Source: Malurus cyaneus samueli (lineage: Eukaryota; Chordata; Aves; Passeriformes; Maluridae). Taken from it: 64,000 nt of DNA. The notes under the pieces were generated by a model. The model was not told the origin of the DNA, searched no databases, and worked only from the letters and a program-made list of their open reading frames with translations. Positions within the stretch are counted from its first letter, which is position 1. Every line of letters begins with the position of its first letter. Position numbers and translations under genes: made by a program. Below, piece by piece: positions 37,182 to 49,700 of this stretch. The stretch is from contig CM019220.1 of NCBI GenBank assembly GCA_009741485.1, forward strand, positions 3,347,832-3,411,831, in the 5' to 3' direction.

Positions 37182-38649
37182 ACTAAATAAAGAGCTGCAG
37201 GTAAGCTTATACCACTTATTTTTGTCTGTTTCTTTGCTTACTTTCCAGTTGTGAGCAGTATCAGCAATTTTAAGTGACAATAATGCGCATGAACCGAGAA
37301 CCAGTTGTTCCAGCCATGGTACTGGTGACTCAGTGAATTTTTAAAGTTTAGCTCTTAATTCAGGAACCAGCTACAGTGAGAAAACGTGGCCCTAGGGTGA
37401 CCTGCTTCCAAGGCTATGGAACTTCAGCTGTCATAGCTGTATTTATAGTTATTGGTAAGTTAATATAGGAAATGATTCATTTCTTAAATCTATTATTTCA
37501 TTGTGAGCTACTGGCTAGCAGGGATGTTGGCAGTAAAAGGTGTCTGTCCCCTTGTTTTAGTAATGAAAATAAAAAGGAATTTGCCAAAAGCCATATTCTT
37601 TCTCTATCCTTTGTCAACACCTTTTTCCAGAGCCTTCTTGCCTTCCCAAAGTAGATCTATCTGTGGAATACTCAAAGGGAGAATTTGGAATTCTTTCCTT
37701 CTCTCTGACCCTTAGAGGCATAGGCAGTTTAGGATTTACATGTGAGCCAGAAAAAATGCACCAAAGAATCTCCAGGATTTTGGAAGTTTTGTAGACCTTT
37801 TTGTTCATATGACTGTTTACTTGAGCTTGGCCAAATGCCTTTAGAAATGGTGTTTATTGTGTTGGTTTCCTGCCTCAATTCACCACGGATGCTGCCTTCA
37901 CTTTGCAGCTCCACAAACTCCCACAAAAACCCACCAGACTGAAATCTGAATTCCAAGCTGGACCTTCACTGATTATTTGTGACTAAAATCTCTTCTGGAA
38001 GCAAAGATATAACCAAGAACCATTTCTACTTGTCTGCTGTTCCCAATGCTATGTTTGTTCCTACCTTTTCAGGAAAGCAACAACTCAAAGTCAGGGGAGG
38101 CTGACTTCAGCCTTTCACAGAACAATAGTTCTCATCTGTTAAGTATAAAAAAAGGGTTTTCTGAAAGGAAGGATCATAAACTAAAAGCTCATGCCTGGTA
38201 CTCTTTGTCAATGTTGTTCCTGAGACAGGAAAAGTAGAGCTTGCAGGAAAAGCAATTTCTGGGCATCTCAGTTGTTTTTACCTGCACTTTTCCTGCTGGC
38301 CATGGGTGTCTCTGGCAATGGCTGGCGAGCAGTTCAGGCTATGGGGTGAAGGAGGGATGTTGATGGAGTTAACTTCATGCCAGGATGCTTAATTGCTGTT
38401 TTAAGGGCTAAAATTTCAGAGCAGGCCTTTTGCAAGGCTGACTGGCCTCCCTGGGTGCTAACTTTCCCTGGCACAGCATTTTTGCAGACCATGGCATGGT
38501 CAGAAGGTGTCTGATTTGCTCCTCTGTCCATGGAGATCTGCTGGAGAAGGGTTTGGGGGAGCTCAGGGGTGTCAGAGCTGCTGCTTCCTTGCTGCTGCTC
38601 TCCACATCCTCCCCTTAACGAGTGGGTGTAAAAAAGCTTCATAAAACAT

Positions 38650-38663
38650 TTTGCATATGCAAA
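38650..38663. promoter_or_regulatory. Palindromic POU octamer-type site
   Basis: TTTGCATATGCAAA is a perfect 14-bp palindrome that contains a full ATGCAAAT octamer (38657-38664) and an overlapping inverted half. It resembles palindromic sites bound by POU-factor dimers. A single site of this size can occur by chance in AT-rich DNA, and nothing nearby supports a promoter. Confidence 0.25.
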
Positions 38664-38708
38664 TGAACAAACAGATGAATTATCAGGAACTGTTGGTTCA
38701 GGAGGGGG

Positions 38709-38736
38709 AAAAAAAAAAAAAGAAAAAAAAAAAAAA
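38709..38736. repeat. Poly(A) tract with single G
   Basis: An A run is interrupted once by G. It sits after a GGAGGGGG purine string, so the whole is a polypurine tract on the plus strand. No retro-copied gene is recognised upstream. Confidence 0.9.
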
Positions 38737-41700
38737 GTCAAGTGTCTTATCTTTCCTGGAGACATATGCTATGGCCAGATAAGCAGTTCATCTTCCCAGG
38801 TACATTCCATTAAGTATATTATCCAATCAGCTAGGATATATAAGACATATTGCAACTCTAATCTCCTCAGGCAAGTAGTATTCAATTATCCTTACCATTT
38901 TCAAGAGAGAAATATCCTGAGCATTTAGAGTACTTGTATTTTTGGCACTCAGTCGTGTTATGTGAAGGCTAATAAAGAACATTCCAACTAAGAAGGCATG
39001 AGACAGGCAGATGAAATATTGAAGAAAATAGTATTATATAAGTCCTGAAGTGCAAATGTTCACCATCCCTCAAAACGGTTTCCTGACATCTTATCCAATG
39101 TTTCAGAATTAGGTCAAGGATGGAGAACAACTGAGATTTGCCATCCACTTTGCCCGTGGTGTGTGCTTTGTGTTTATAGTTACAATTAAAATAGAAATTC
39201 TGTTGAATCTTTTGTTTTTATGTGCCCTTTTTGTTTTAAAAGGGCTCTTCCTGTCATGTGTTGTTTTGCTATGTAAATTGCTTTTTGAATTGAGCACTGT
39301 TCAGACAGACCAATTTTCCTGTTCCCCTTCTAAGCAAGCATCAGAGATGTCAGAAGTTGAAGGGGACATCTCCTCCACCATGTGCAAGTGGCAGATGAGT
39401 TCAGCCACATGATTTGTGGCTGCTTCATGATTTGGTAGCTGAAAAGAATCCAATATAATGTTTTTGGAGGGTTATGGGAAAAGCTCTGCTCCTGTCTGTT
39501 CCTGGGGTTACTGTGCAGATTTGCTGCCTCCCCAGACCAAACCCTGCTCTCTGTTGTTTCTCATCTGCTGAGCTTTAAAAATACTGCAGAAATTTTAGTG
39601 GCTGCTCTATGAGTTCATCTAAATACTAGGATATTTCAGTCTGTTAAATATGTCCATGTTTAAGAGAGAGATTAAGGGAAAACACATTCTTTGCCTAAAT
39701 ATTGCATACAAATGCTGCAGCCTTTCATGGGAAGTGTTCTAAAGGTTCCATGAAGTAAGGAAGCATTTCCCAAATTTCTCTGTCCCTCCATCCCTTAAGT
39801 GACCTGTGACCTTCTTCATTCAAACATTAAAAAATGTTGAGAGTGCACGTTTTCTTGCTCCTGCCCATGATACACACCTGTATCTTTATTTTTCATATCC
39901 ATGTTTAGTCAAGTTACAAACATATTATATATTTAGCCAAGTTATAAAAATTAGTGTATATTGACTTGATATTTTCCTGCATTTTAGCACCTACTTTCTT
40001 TAAAGGTCCCTTGCTTTTTCCACAGGGCATCTTCCCATGAAAATAGTGCAATGTTCTTTTCCCCTCTCCTTGATTTTTGATTCCCTTACTTTCACCAGCA
40101 CAGGACAGATTCTTCCATATCTGCCCTCCTCTAAACATTTCCTTTATATAAAGCACAGTCTCAGGTGGCATCCCAGGGAAGAATCGGATTTTTCACAAAA
40201 ACTGTTATGCATTAATCTGTTTATTAGACAGATTCTGCCTTTAGGTGTTTAATCTTCACACACTTTCAGTGTAACTTGAAAAAGTAACAAATCTTTAATT
40301 AGCCTTTTGTGATCTGGAAGTGAGCAATCCATGATGGGGATGGGAATGACAGAAAGATTTTTTTGTGTTTGCATTTTTTTGTTTTTTGCACAAGAATTTC
40401 AATGTTTGCAAGCACAGGGAAAAGCTGACATCTGTGGATGTGCTCCAGGGTATGTGTTTGGCCCAATTTAGTCTTCTAAACTTTCGAAATACCTGGTATA
40501 ACATCCATTTACAGAAGAATTAAATTTATTCAGTTCAGTAGATAAGTAGTAAAGAAATGCACTTATTAATGGGAAGAAATATATGAACTTAAGCTGAAAC
40601 TGGAAGCTGAAATCACAGGAATAGTACTTCCTGCATCACTCTGTAGACCATAGTTGTTTTCTACTCAATTTTTTATTGTTCTCAGAGCAGATCTAACCTA
40701 ATCAAGTGGAATTCATCTATTTCCCCCACCCTGTCTAGAGCACAAGGCTTTGTAAATTAAGGTTTTTGGAGCCTGGCTTTTCCCCTCTCTTACAGGTGTT
40801 TAGCACAAAACCAAAACGAAAGAAAATCCCCTAATGTGGTAAATTGGAATTACTACTTAGTGACAGTGCCTTCCATTTCCAACCTCGGGTTCCCAGTGGG
40901 TCCCACATTTGCCTCTCCAGCTAACTTTGCAATGAAATGTTCATCTCTTTCGAAAAGAAATGGCATTTTGGAAGATAAGCAGTTCAGACAGAATTAATAA
41001 AAGCCTCGGTTGCAACACTTACCTTCTGGTGGCCACTTGGGAAATGCTGCCTTCTTTTACATCACTTTGTGCCTGTGTTATGCAGGAGAGAAAAGTATTT
41101 GTCTGGCTGTCCCCATAGCTTTTGCAGTCTAATTCAGGCCAGTCACAGATACTTAGGCTATGCTAAATGTTTCCCCTAAATTCTGACTTTTAGAAAAGTT
41201 CAAGACATCCAGCAGATCCCAAAAATGCTGCACAAAAATCATTCCACTTCTTTTCATATGGGAGACCAAGAATGAAGCATTCGTGGTAAAATCTCTTAAT
41301 TTCTGAGAGTTTTAGTGGTAGCATCTATTACATCACTTAGGTTGTCACTGTTGTTCAAGTGTGAGAACTGCTGAAAGTACCGTGAGATTATTTGAAGGAA
41401 ACAGATCTGAACTGGCTCTGTCACAAAGCCAAAAACTCCAATTAAGCTTTCAAAACTAGATTTCATTCTTTGTGCACAGAGTAATGGATGTAATGCTGGA
41501 TCTGTAAGGTGGAAACATGGAAAAATAGGTGCTTTTCTCTTCATTATTTCCCTGAAAATTTCTATTATATCTCCACCATAAGTAGAGTGTAGTAAACACT
41601 GTTTTGCATTGTTTGCCTTATGGCTTTACTGACTTAAAACAATATTTCAGATAACTTACATACAGTGTCTCCTGCCTAAGCAGCAATTTGTACATTTGCT

Positions 41701-43224
41701 AACTGATTCCTGGTACTGAACTAAAAGTTTATCTGTTAATAAGACAGTCACATTTAAAAGACTGCACAATTTCCACTAAAATCCATGTATCCCACAGCTC
41801 AGTGCTTTATAGTGTAAGGAATACTACAATCAGGAGGAGTTAAACCAGAAAAAAAGGCAATACCAGGAGGCTGACACAAGCTGGCAGCTGAAGGACTCCA
41901 AACCCTCTGCTGTGAGACTTGGTTATTCTGTCAAAAGTATCTTTCTGCCACTTTCTCCGTTAATTACTGTGGTTGCAACTGCAAAAGCGGATATTTTTCA
42001 AAGAATAATATCCCTTGATCACCTGCAGCACAGGTCTGGGGTTATCTTTAAAACCTCACTCTAATTGGTTGTGACTAAATCTCCCATGACACAATTTTGA
42101 AATGATTTTTCATCTTGGCCTTTCAGATGCACACGGTGTGTGCCATATTTTAAAGCCTTAGCTCCAAAATTGTTTGAGGATGGCAGAGGGGGTCACTAAT
42201 GGCATTTTTAGACATGTCATTAAAGGTAAAAATTTTATGGGCCTAGTGCATCTTTAATGAGAAGTATATTAATACTTTCAGTTGTTCACCAAAGTTGATT
42301 GTTCATCATCAGAGTAGTTTGTAAGATTAAATTTTATATATAATGCTAAACTAAAGAACCTTTTTTTTTAATGATCATAGAATTCAGGAAATATTCTTGT
42401 GTATTTTATGGACTCCCGAGGTGAAGGGAGCAATATTGTAGTTTTTGCTCTGTATAACTTCATGCCAACAGCTCTCTTTCATTTTGTAATGCCTAAAAAT
42501 CCTGTTAATCCAATCCAGAATAAACAAATTTAACAGAAAAGCAGAAAAAGACAGATAGCATACGTAAAAATGTAATATATGCAAAGATGTTTACTCTGTG
42601 TGGATTTTTCAAAGGTGCTCCACAAGGGGAAGTGCTCTAACTTTCTGATTAGATTTCTGAGGTTCATGTAATGTATGCTGTTTTAAGAAGTAATGAAGAA
42701 TATTGAGGAATAAAATTTGTTCTTTTCTCCTTTCCTCTTTGAACAACACTTTTAATGATATATAAAATCAGCAAGCCTTTAGAAAATCTCCTTTGCTTTT
42801 TAGGGAAATAGGAAATCTTAACCTAAAGAATTCTATGGAAATATTGCCTGGGGGTATCAAATTTATTCTGCATTTTAATGAAATCACAAATGAGTCAATT
42901 TAAAAGTAGTATACTATAAACCATGTTTTCTTCCTACATCTGTTCATAAACATAGAAGGATGTATACCTAGGGGAAACTTGCTTCCTCTTACATGCAAGG
43001 AGGAAAAATTCTAGCTAGGAATACAAATTTTTCCTCATTCCCTGTGGGTAAACATCACAGAAGGCAACCTAGTTTAGTTTCATTTGTGAGGCACAGGGCT
43101 GCTCGTTGTTAATCAGGTTTGGTGCAGACAGAAGCGTGTCACTCCGGATCCGTGGAGCGTTGCAATTTGCATCGAGCCAGTCGAGCAGAACTCCCATCTA
43201 ACAAACCATACAAACCATCATAAC

Positions 43225-43254
43225 AAAAAAAAAAAAAAAAAAATAAAAAAAAAA
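43225..43254. repeat. A-rich simple repeat
   Basis: Nineteen A residues, one T, then ten A residues. It explains the phenylalanine-rich C-terminus of the minus-strand frame at 43218-43469. Confidence 0.95.
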
Positions 43255-44689
43255 TCCCAAAAAAGACTAAGAAAAGTCTTATTTACTAACAACTTGTTTT
43301 GCAGAAAGTTTCCTGCGTTCTGTAGCAACGAGCGCCTCTGTCTTTGCAGAAACCTTAAAAAGGCCAAAACAAACTTTGCAGGCATCTTTAATAATTGCCT
43401 ATAATCAAAATACTTACAGATAATCTCTAGGTGTTCTAAATGGACATTTTTAGGAATTAGAACTGACACGTGGAGGCAGATTATAAATGAGCCCTTGTGT
43501 CATCATTGCCTGCTCCTGTCAAAACTGGATCCCCAAACTCTGCTGCACTGCACTGTGTGTATAAGCACTTCTAAAATAGTGTTTCTGTTAAGTGACATAA
43601 TCAGGCATCAGAGGTTACAAGTGACATCTCAGCTGTCACTGAGCAGTCACACAATGATTTACTGCAAAGGGTGACTGCTCATTTTGTGTAAAAGGAGTGG
43701 GATGTGGAGAGGGTAATCCTTGCTTGCCAAAACTCGGGTTCCAGATCCACATCTCTTCTGAGAGCAGTGACTGAGCACGTTTGGTGAACAGAAGGAATGT
43801 TTAGACCACTGTTAACATCTTTTTTTGGTGCCTGAGCTCTGTTTTACTTTAATTTCTCCTAAACAAACCATCCACACCTCTTCAGAGAGGTGGAACTCAG
43901 AGCAAGGACTGCAAGTTTTCAGTTCGGGTTAAGCTGTCACGCCTGAAGCTGTCAATGTGAATGGAACTGTAGGTTTATTTAATTTAATGGACACTTGGGT
44001 TGTTACCTATGCTTGGAATAAAAATATCCTCTGAAAAATGTTCCATTTATTCTCATTGATTCAGAATGGTTACTTTGGTGTATTTTAGGGGGGTTCCTGG
44101 CTTTCTGGGCAGCACAGGTCAGCATAGCATGTAATGTATGGACTTCATGTGCTAAATTACGTAAAGGTGGTGCTCCATGAACCACCAGCTACTAATAAAA
44201 TACACAGTGGGGTTTCCATTCCATGAGCACTCGTGTGTTTCTTCGGTAGGATAATCAGTTTTCAGCAATCCAGAATAATCCTTGAATTCACTTTTGGTTC
44301 TGAAATATTAGAAGGACTACAATTATCTAAGTGTAGAAGGAAGATTCAGAGTTGAGTATGAAGTTGGACATCACTGCATAAATTGTGGAAGTTTCTTTTC
44401 CTCGAATGTGTCTGTGGACTTTATTGGCCCATGTACAGATGCTGATACTCTTTTTTTGTTGCTGTAAGTAGCAGCAGAGAAATTAGAGATTTGCCATCTG
44501 AAATGCTGCTCCAGGGTCCTCTCAGAATGATCTCCAGGTGTTTTACAAACATTACAGTGATACAGACTCCCCTTATCTCCTGTAAATTAATATTTTCTTA
44601 GCGTCTCTTAATTTCTGTACTGAATCAGTTTGAAATGGTCGTGGTCACACTATTTTAACAGCTTTTTTTCCCTTTTAATATGACACTTC

Positions 44690-44810
44690 TGTTTGAGGTG
44701 AAAGTTGTGCCGTCCTCCATCTCTAATTAATTGTGCCAGCAGCCATAACATTTTATTATGTGATTCATAAAGCTTTTATTTGGCATGAAATAGAAGGAAG
44801 TTAGCTTTGG
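44690..44810. promoter_or_regulatory. Possible conserved noncoding element
   Basis: The unique sequence includes TCTCTAATTAATTGTG near 44720, GCCATAACATTTTATTATG near 44743 and GATTCATAAAGCTTTTATTTG near 44762, giving several HOX/CDX-like cores close together. The evidence is compositional. Confidence 0.18.
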
Positions 44811-46744
44811 GGTATGAGCTGTTCCAAGAGCAGAGCCTTGTATTTAATTCTCTTTAAAATCACCTTAGAAGATATTTAAAGATTCCTTTTAGTCTTGCTG
44901 AGGTGCTTTTAAGGACCTTGGTTGTTGTTCTCTTCAGAAGTTGGTAGGTGACAGCTCGAGGATCAGCCCTGCTGGTGATGTCCCCGTTCTCGCGCACGCA
45001 CTGAGCGTCTCAGCCCTGCTGTGTGGTTTGGCTGGTGGTATCTGATCTCTGCTCGCTGCTCTGAGCTCTCAGAACGTGCCAGGAGCCTCAGGAGAAGATG
45101 GAGCTTAACCCACACCCCAGCCCGTTGTCCTTCACCTTTTCTCTCTCAGCTCCAGGCACATTGATGTGTTGCAGTGACATTGGTCAAAGTCAAAATGATT
45201 ATCAATGAGAATAAATAGGAGCAGGAGAATATCAGAACAGGCTCAACAGATCAGCTCTTCTCTTTAGCTTTTGCACAGGGTTTGGACTCAAAGCAGTGTC
45301 AGAAAGGCCACACCTCTGCCAGGGCATCAAGGGAAAGGAAATGTTCCTATTACAGGGAGATAAAGAGCTTTACGTTGCACTCTGCTTTCTCTCCAGTGGT
45401 AGCAGGGCCATCATTAGTCATTCATTATTGCACAACACCTTCAATATTTGGTTTAATTATAATTCAGATCATTATGTTTTGTAATAATTTCGTATCTATG
45501 ATATCTAGATCCAAAATTAGAATGAATGTAGTTTAATAATTTCCTTTGTAGCAGCCTTTGTCTCATTGTGAAGCTGTGTTAGGTAAACAGGGTGAAGTCA
45601 GTTTTGTTCTGCTGGTTGATTAGCAAAAGATGGATCTGTTTGGCTTAAATATAACATGAAACAAGATGAAGGGGAGGGAAAAAACCCAACTATGTTATGA
45701 TGGAATCACCGGGCATAGCTTCTTAAATTTCTGCCTTCTACCTATGTTAATTCAGTATTAAAAAAGAAAGCCCTAAAGGGTTCAAAAAGTACAAGGTGCT
45801 GGATCACTCTAGTTGCTCAAACAGACAAAAATGGAATACAAAAGCAGGATTTTAACACTCAAACATTGAGACCTTAGCTCTGGTTCATGGCAGGACAATA
45901 CAAACCAACCTGGGACTCTGGGATGGGGCTTTTAAGAACTCCTCTATCATGTCCATGCTCTTCTGTAGCAACCAAAAGGAAAGATTAATCTATGGCTGCT
46001 GTCATATTGACACCTATATGTGAAAAGTGATTTCATTGGAGAATAGTTACTATTCACCCTCGTGGCTATTACATGAATATTTAACATAAGATCAAAATGC
46101 CATAACCATGTTCTTGCTTCTGATTCAAAACACACCATCAGGAGTGATTTGCTGTTAATATCAGAGAGCCTCTGGGCGACAACTCCTCTCAGAAACCAGC
46201 CTTCATAAAGTGGTATTCAAATGTTGTCTGATCTGCAAATACAGAATTCTCCAGGGCTTTCTATACAATAACCTCACATACTAAATGCAGTTTTGTCTTC
46301 CCAGTAGAGTCTTTGGGAAATTCTGTGCTTGAAGTCAGTTTTTTTTCGTGTTTTGTAACCTACTGATGTAATTTTTCAAAGCAAATTCCTTTGACTGTTT
46401 TCATTTTTGAGATCTATTGATTTACCAAGAAACAAGTTAAGGGAAAAAAAAACCTAAACATATGGTCCAAAGTGTTAAAAACTTGGTGGTGATGGAAGAA
46501 AACGTTTTGTAAATGTACTTTGAATTACAGTAACACTTGCAAACTTAGCAGCTTTGAGCCAAACATAATCTATTTTATGTGTATACTATTTCTGATACTT
46601 TTCTTTCTAGAAAATTCTGTTAAAAAAACCCAAATCTATACCCTGCTCAAAAACCGTTGTATCTTTGTCTCTCAGCAGATTCTAAAAGGTCAAATCTGTC
46701 ATTCTGATATTTATGTGGCATCATTCAAAACTGTGAGCTGGATC

Positions 46745-46798
46745 TAAGAATGATGGAATGGGTTGGAACAGGATCAGCTTTAAGGTCCCTTCCAACCT
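46745..46798 (+). mobile_element. Short CR1 LINE 3'-end remnant
   Basis: GGTTGGAACAGGATCAGC, then TTTAAGGTCCCTTCCAACC, is the core of the avian CR1 3' end on the plus strand, where the family pattern is a GGAAC-AGATGATC segment before the same TTTAAGGTCC run. The usual terminal ATTCTATGATT is not preserved. Only about 50 bp is recognisable. Confidence 0.75.
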
Positions 46799-49700
46799 TG
46801 CCTGTTGTGCCTGTTTTCTGCTCCTCTTGATATTTTCTCTTAAAGCTCGGTACTTTTTGGGAGTATTTGGTACTTATTGGGAGGATTAGGATGAATAGGA
46901 TAACATCCCATTAGTGTCAGTGTCTTGGTGCAGGGCAGCACATCTTTCTTTCACTTCCAAACTAATTCTCTCTCTCACACACACACACAAAGTACAGTGA
47001 ATCCCACAAGTGGCATATCCATTTCTCCTCAGGTTTTGCAGAGCCAAAAGGGTGAGTGACAAACACGTTTGACTGCTAAATGTTTAACCATATTCCACTG
47101 AGGATGGCATTGTGGAGTGGACTGTAGAAATTGAGGAAAATTGCAGCATTTGCTATCAGCACAGAATAACTCACGCTTTACTTTCTTCTGAGCACTCCCC
47201 TATCTGTAAAGCTCTGAATATAGCAAAACTATTAACTCCTGGGAGAGGAGTTTATCACACTGAACAGGAAGAAGGGTATTTTACATGCATGGCAATGACT
47301 TAAGCATTTTGTAGGCAATTTACTTGCTTTTAAGCAAAACCGGTTCTAATGCGCGTTGCAGTTTCTCAATGCGTGTGCGCTTTCAGGTTTATGCAGAAAT
47401 GTCTGAGTGCTTTTCTGGATGGAGGTCAGTGGCCTGTGCTGAGCACAGAAAGGCTTGGACACATCCTTAAATGTAAGCACACAGTTGCTGATTTGCCCTA
47501 AATACATGGCTGAATATAATACCAGGGGAAGATTGCTGGGATAATGAACAGTAAATGGTGCCTTTCCCAAGGGGATAATGGCCTTGGGGAGATCTTCTAA
47601 TGCATCTCTGTTAAGATCCGTGGCTTTCTGCTTGATACAGGATGCTCACTGCTGCCTCTGAGCTTGTGCCTGTAGAGGCAGTCTATGTACAAAAAAAGGA
47701 AGAAAGTCCTCTTAGGCGATACTAGTTTTTTTTAAATGCACAAAAAAATTACTGCTTGTGGTCTGCATAGAAGAATAAAAAAGAAAAAAGTTACTCCATA
47801 ATACAAAGTTTGATTTTTATCCCAAAGTGTGTTTTCATATTTCATGCTAATCATCTGTTTACAAGGTTGAACAAGAAAATGGACCCTTTCAGAAGAAGAA
47901 AATTAATATGAATTGGATATTTCTGTTACAAGGAAGGTCCTCTTTCTCTGGAGGCATCACTGCAATATTGGCTGAGAGTTTGCTGCATTCCTGTCCATGT
48001 TAAGAGCCATTTGGACTATTTATTTAGTAATTGGCTTTAACTTTTGGTCATCCCTGAAGTCAGGCAGTCAAGCTTGATGGTCATTGTAGAACCCTTCCAA
48101 TTTTGGACTTGACTGTGTTTTATTCTGTTCTTTCTATTTTGACCCTTAAAACTCAGCCCAGAAAGAAACAAGAAGTTCAAAGATCTGCAAATAGTTCTAA
48201 TGAAATGTTGGAGAACATTCACAAAGCCTTCAGTTCAGGTTGGGAATTGGATTTGGTCAAAGGCTCTGACTGAATGCTGTTTCCATACAATTATTTGCTT
48301 ATTTGTAAAGAGAATTTTCTAATCTCTGTAGGAGCGAAGTTTGTGAACTGCTTTAAATAGAAACAAAAGTACAAAACAAAAATTAAGTAACTCATTTTAA
48401 GTAATAATTAGATTACCTGTAATTAATGTTTTAGCAAGAGCACATATTTCTCACTGACAATTGGAAATCAGATTATTTTCTAATTGTACCTAGTAAAACA
48501 ATTTTGCTATAATATCCTTTAGTTTTGAAAATACAACTTGATTACTTCCTCTGGAGTAAACAGAAAGAGGAAAAAAACCCATAATCTTTCTTGGCTAATT
48601 TTGATTTTAAAAAAAAGCCAACCCCTTTGCATTTACATTCATGTGCATCTGGGTCCATTGTCAAGTAAAATAACTTAAATTAGTCCTCCATACATATGCT
48701 AGGATATGTTTCAATACTCTGTTTTCAAATGTGCTCAGAATTTAGTGTTGGGCTACACACATGGAAATCTCAAAGTAGAGTATCATTTAAGCAGTTTGTG
48801 AAGGTTGATTGGAAGATTCCTATGGTCATATAAAGGATAATTGGCCCAAATAATATTCTCAATAGTATTTGGATTGTAATTGAAGCCAGGATGGTGGTAG
48901 CACTGGTGTGGTGGGACACAGAGGGGTGTGCAGGCTGAATTTTTTTCTTGTTATATACATTTTACTAATGAAAAAAATACAGAACTAGAGTTTCAGAAAT
49001 ATGACCCTGAGAGACAGACAATAAATATATATTTCAATGTAGAGAAGCCTTATTTGGTATTGGATTGGGAAAAAAAAAAAAACAAAAAACCACAAACTCT
49101 TACAGAAAATAAATTCTTTCTTCCAGCCAGATTTGAAAGGACAAATGAGAGGATGCTGCCTTGCAATAGAGCACACTCTGAGGCAGACCCTGTCACCTCT
49201 GTGTTATGCCTACAATTGCACTTGCCTTTTGCAGCTTCTTCTCTTATTTTTCAGCAATTTCTGACTCAACAGCAATTACCTTCAGTGCAGGCCAGTGAGG
49301 GGTGTTCAGGGAAAGCAGGAGCATTTCATAAACCTTGTGTATTCTATGGATTTGTGCTTTTATTTCACCTGACAGGAAGGAGCACAGAAGATAAAACGGG
49401 CAGCATTAGGCTTTGATTTGAGCTTTTTTCATTTTAAATGTCCTGAGACACTAACATTGTTCAGGCTGTGATATTCAGATTTCCAGCACTTTTATTTCAA
49501 GTGTCATTGCTTATCATTATGATAAAAAGGCATTGCCACTGAGAGAGAGAAGAGAGTCAGCTGTGCATATTGTCAGAGCCTCCTTTGGAGTGGATATTTT
49601 CAAACACAAGGTCCTGTTGAATTTGGAGTGCAGGGAGGTTGATTGATGCTGTAATTGATTTAAAGCTGATTTCTGTTAGAGCTGTCATTGGAAGAGCGGA

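Larger units (their letters stand above)
36993..46744. other. Non-coding region, no gene seen
   Basis: A long stretch of unique AT-rich DNA. It includes the hairpin and direct repeat at 37103-37181, a palindromic octamer at 38650-38663, A-rich tracts at 38709-38736 and 43225-43254, and a possible conserved element at 44690-44810. A modestly CpG-rich patch is at 44985-45012. The 143-codon minus-strand frame at 38334-38765 starts in the A-rich tract and shows no domain I recognise. Confidence 0.55.

Noticed and set aside
38334..38765. A 143-codon minus-strand frame with a polar, glutamine- and serine-rich middle.
   Set aside because: Its N-terminus is translated from a poly(A)-type tract, and no family is recognised. 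There is no supporting splice or promoter signal.
48928..49416. A 162-codon plus-strand reading frame.
   Set aside because: It crosses an A homopolymer giving a lysine-rich stretch, has no recognisable domain, and is AT-rich like its surroundings.
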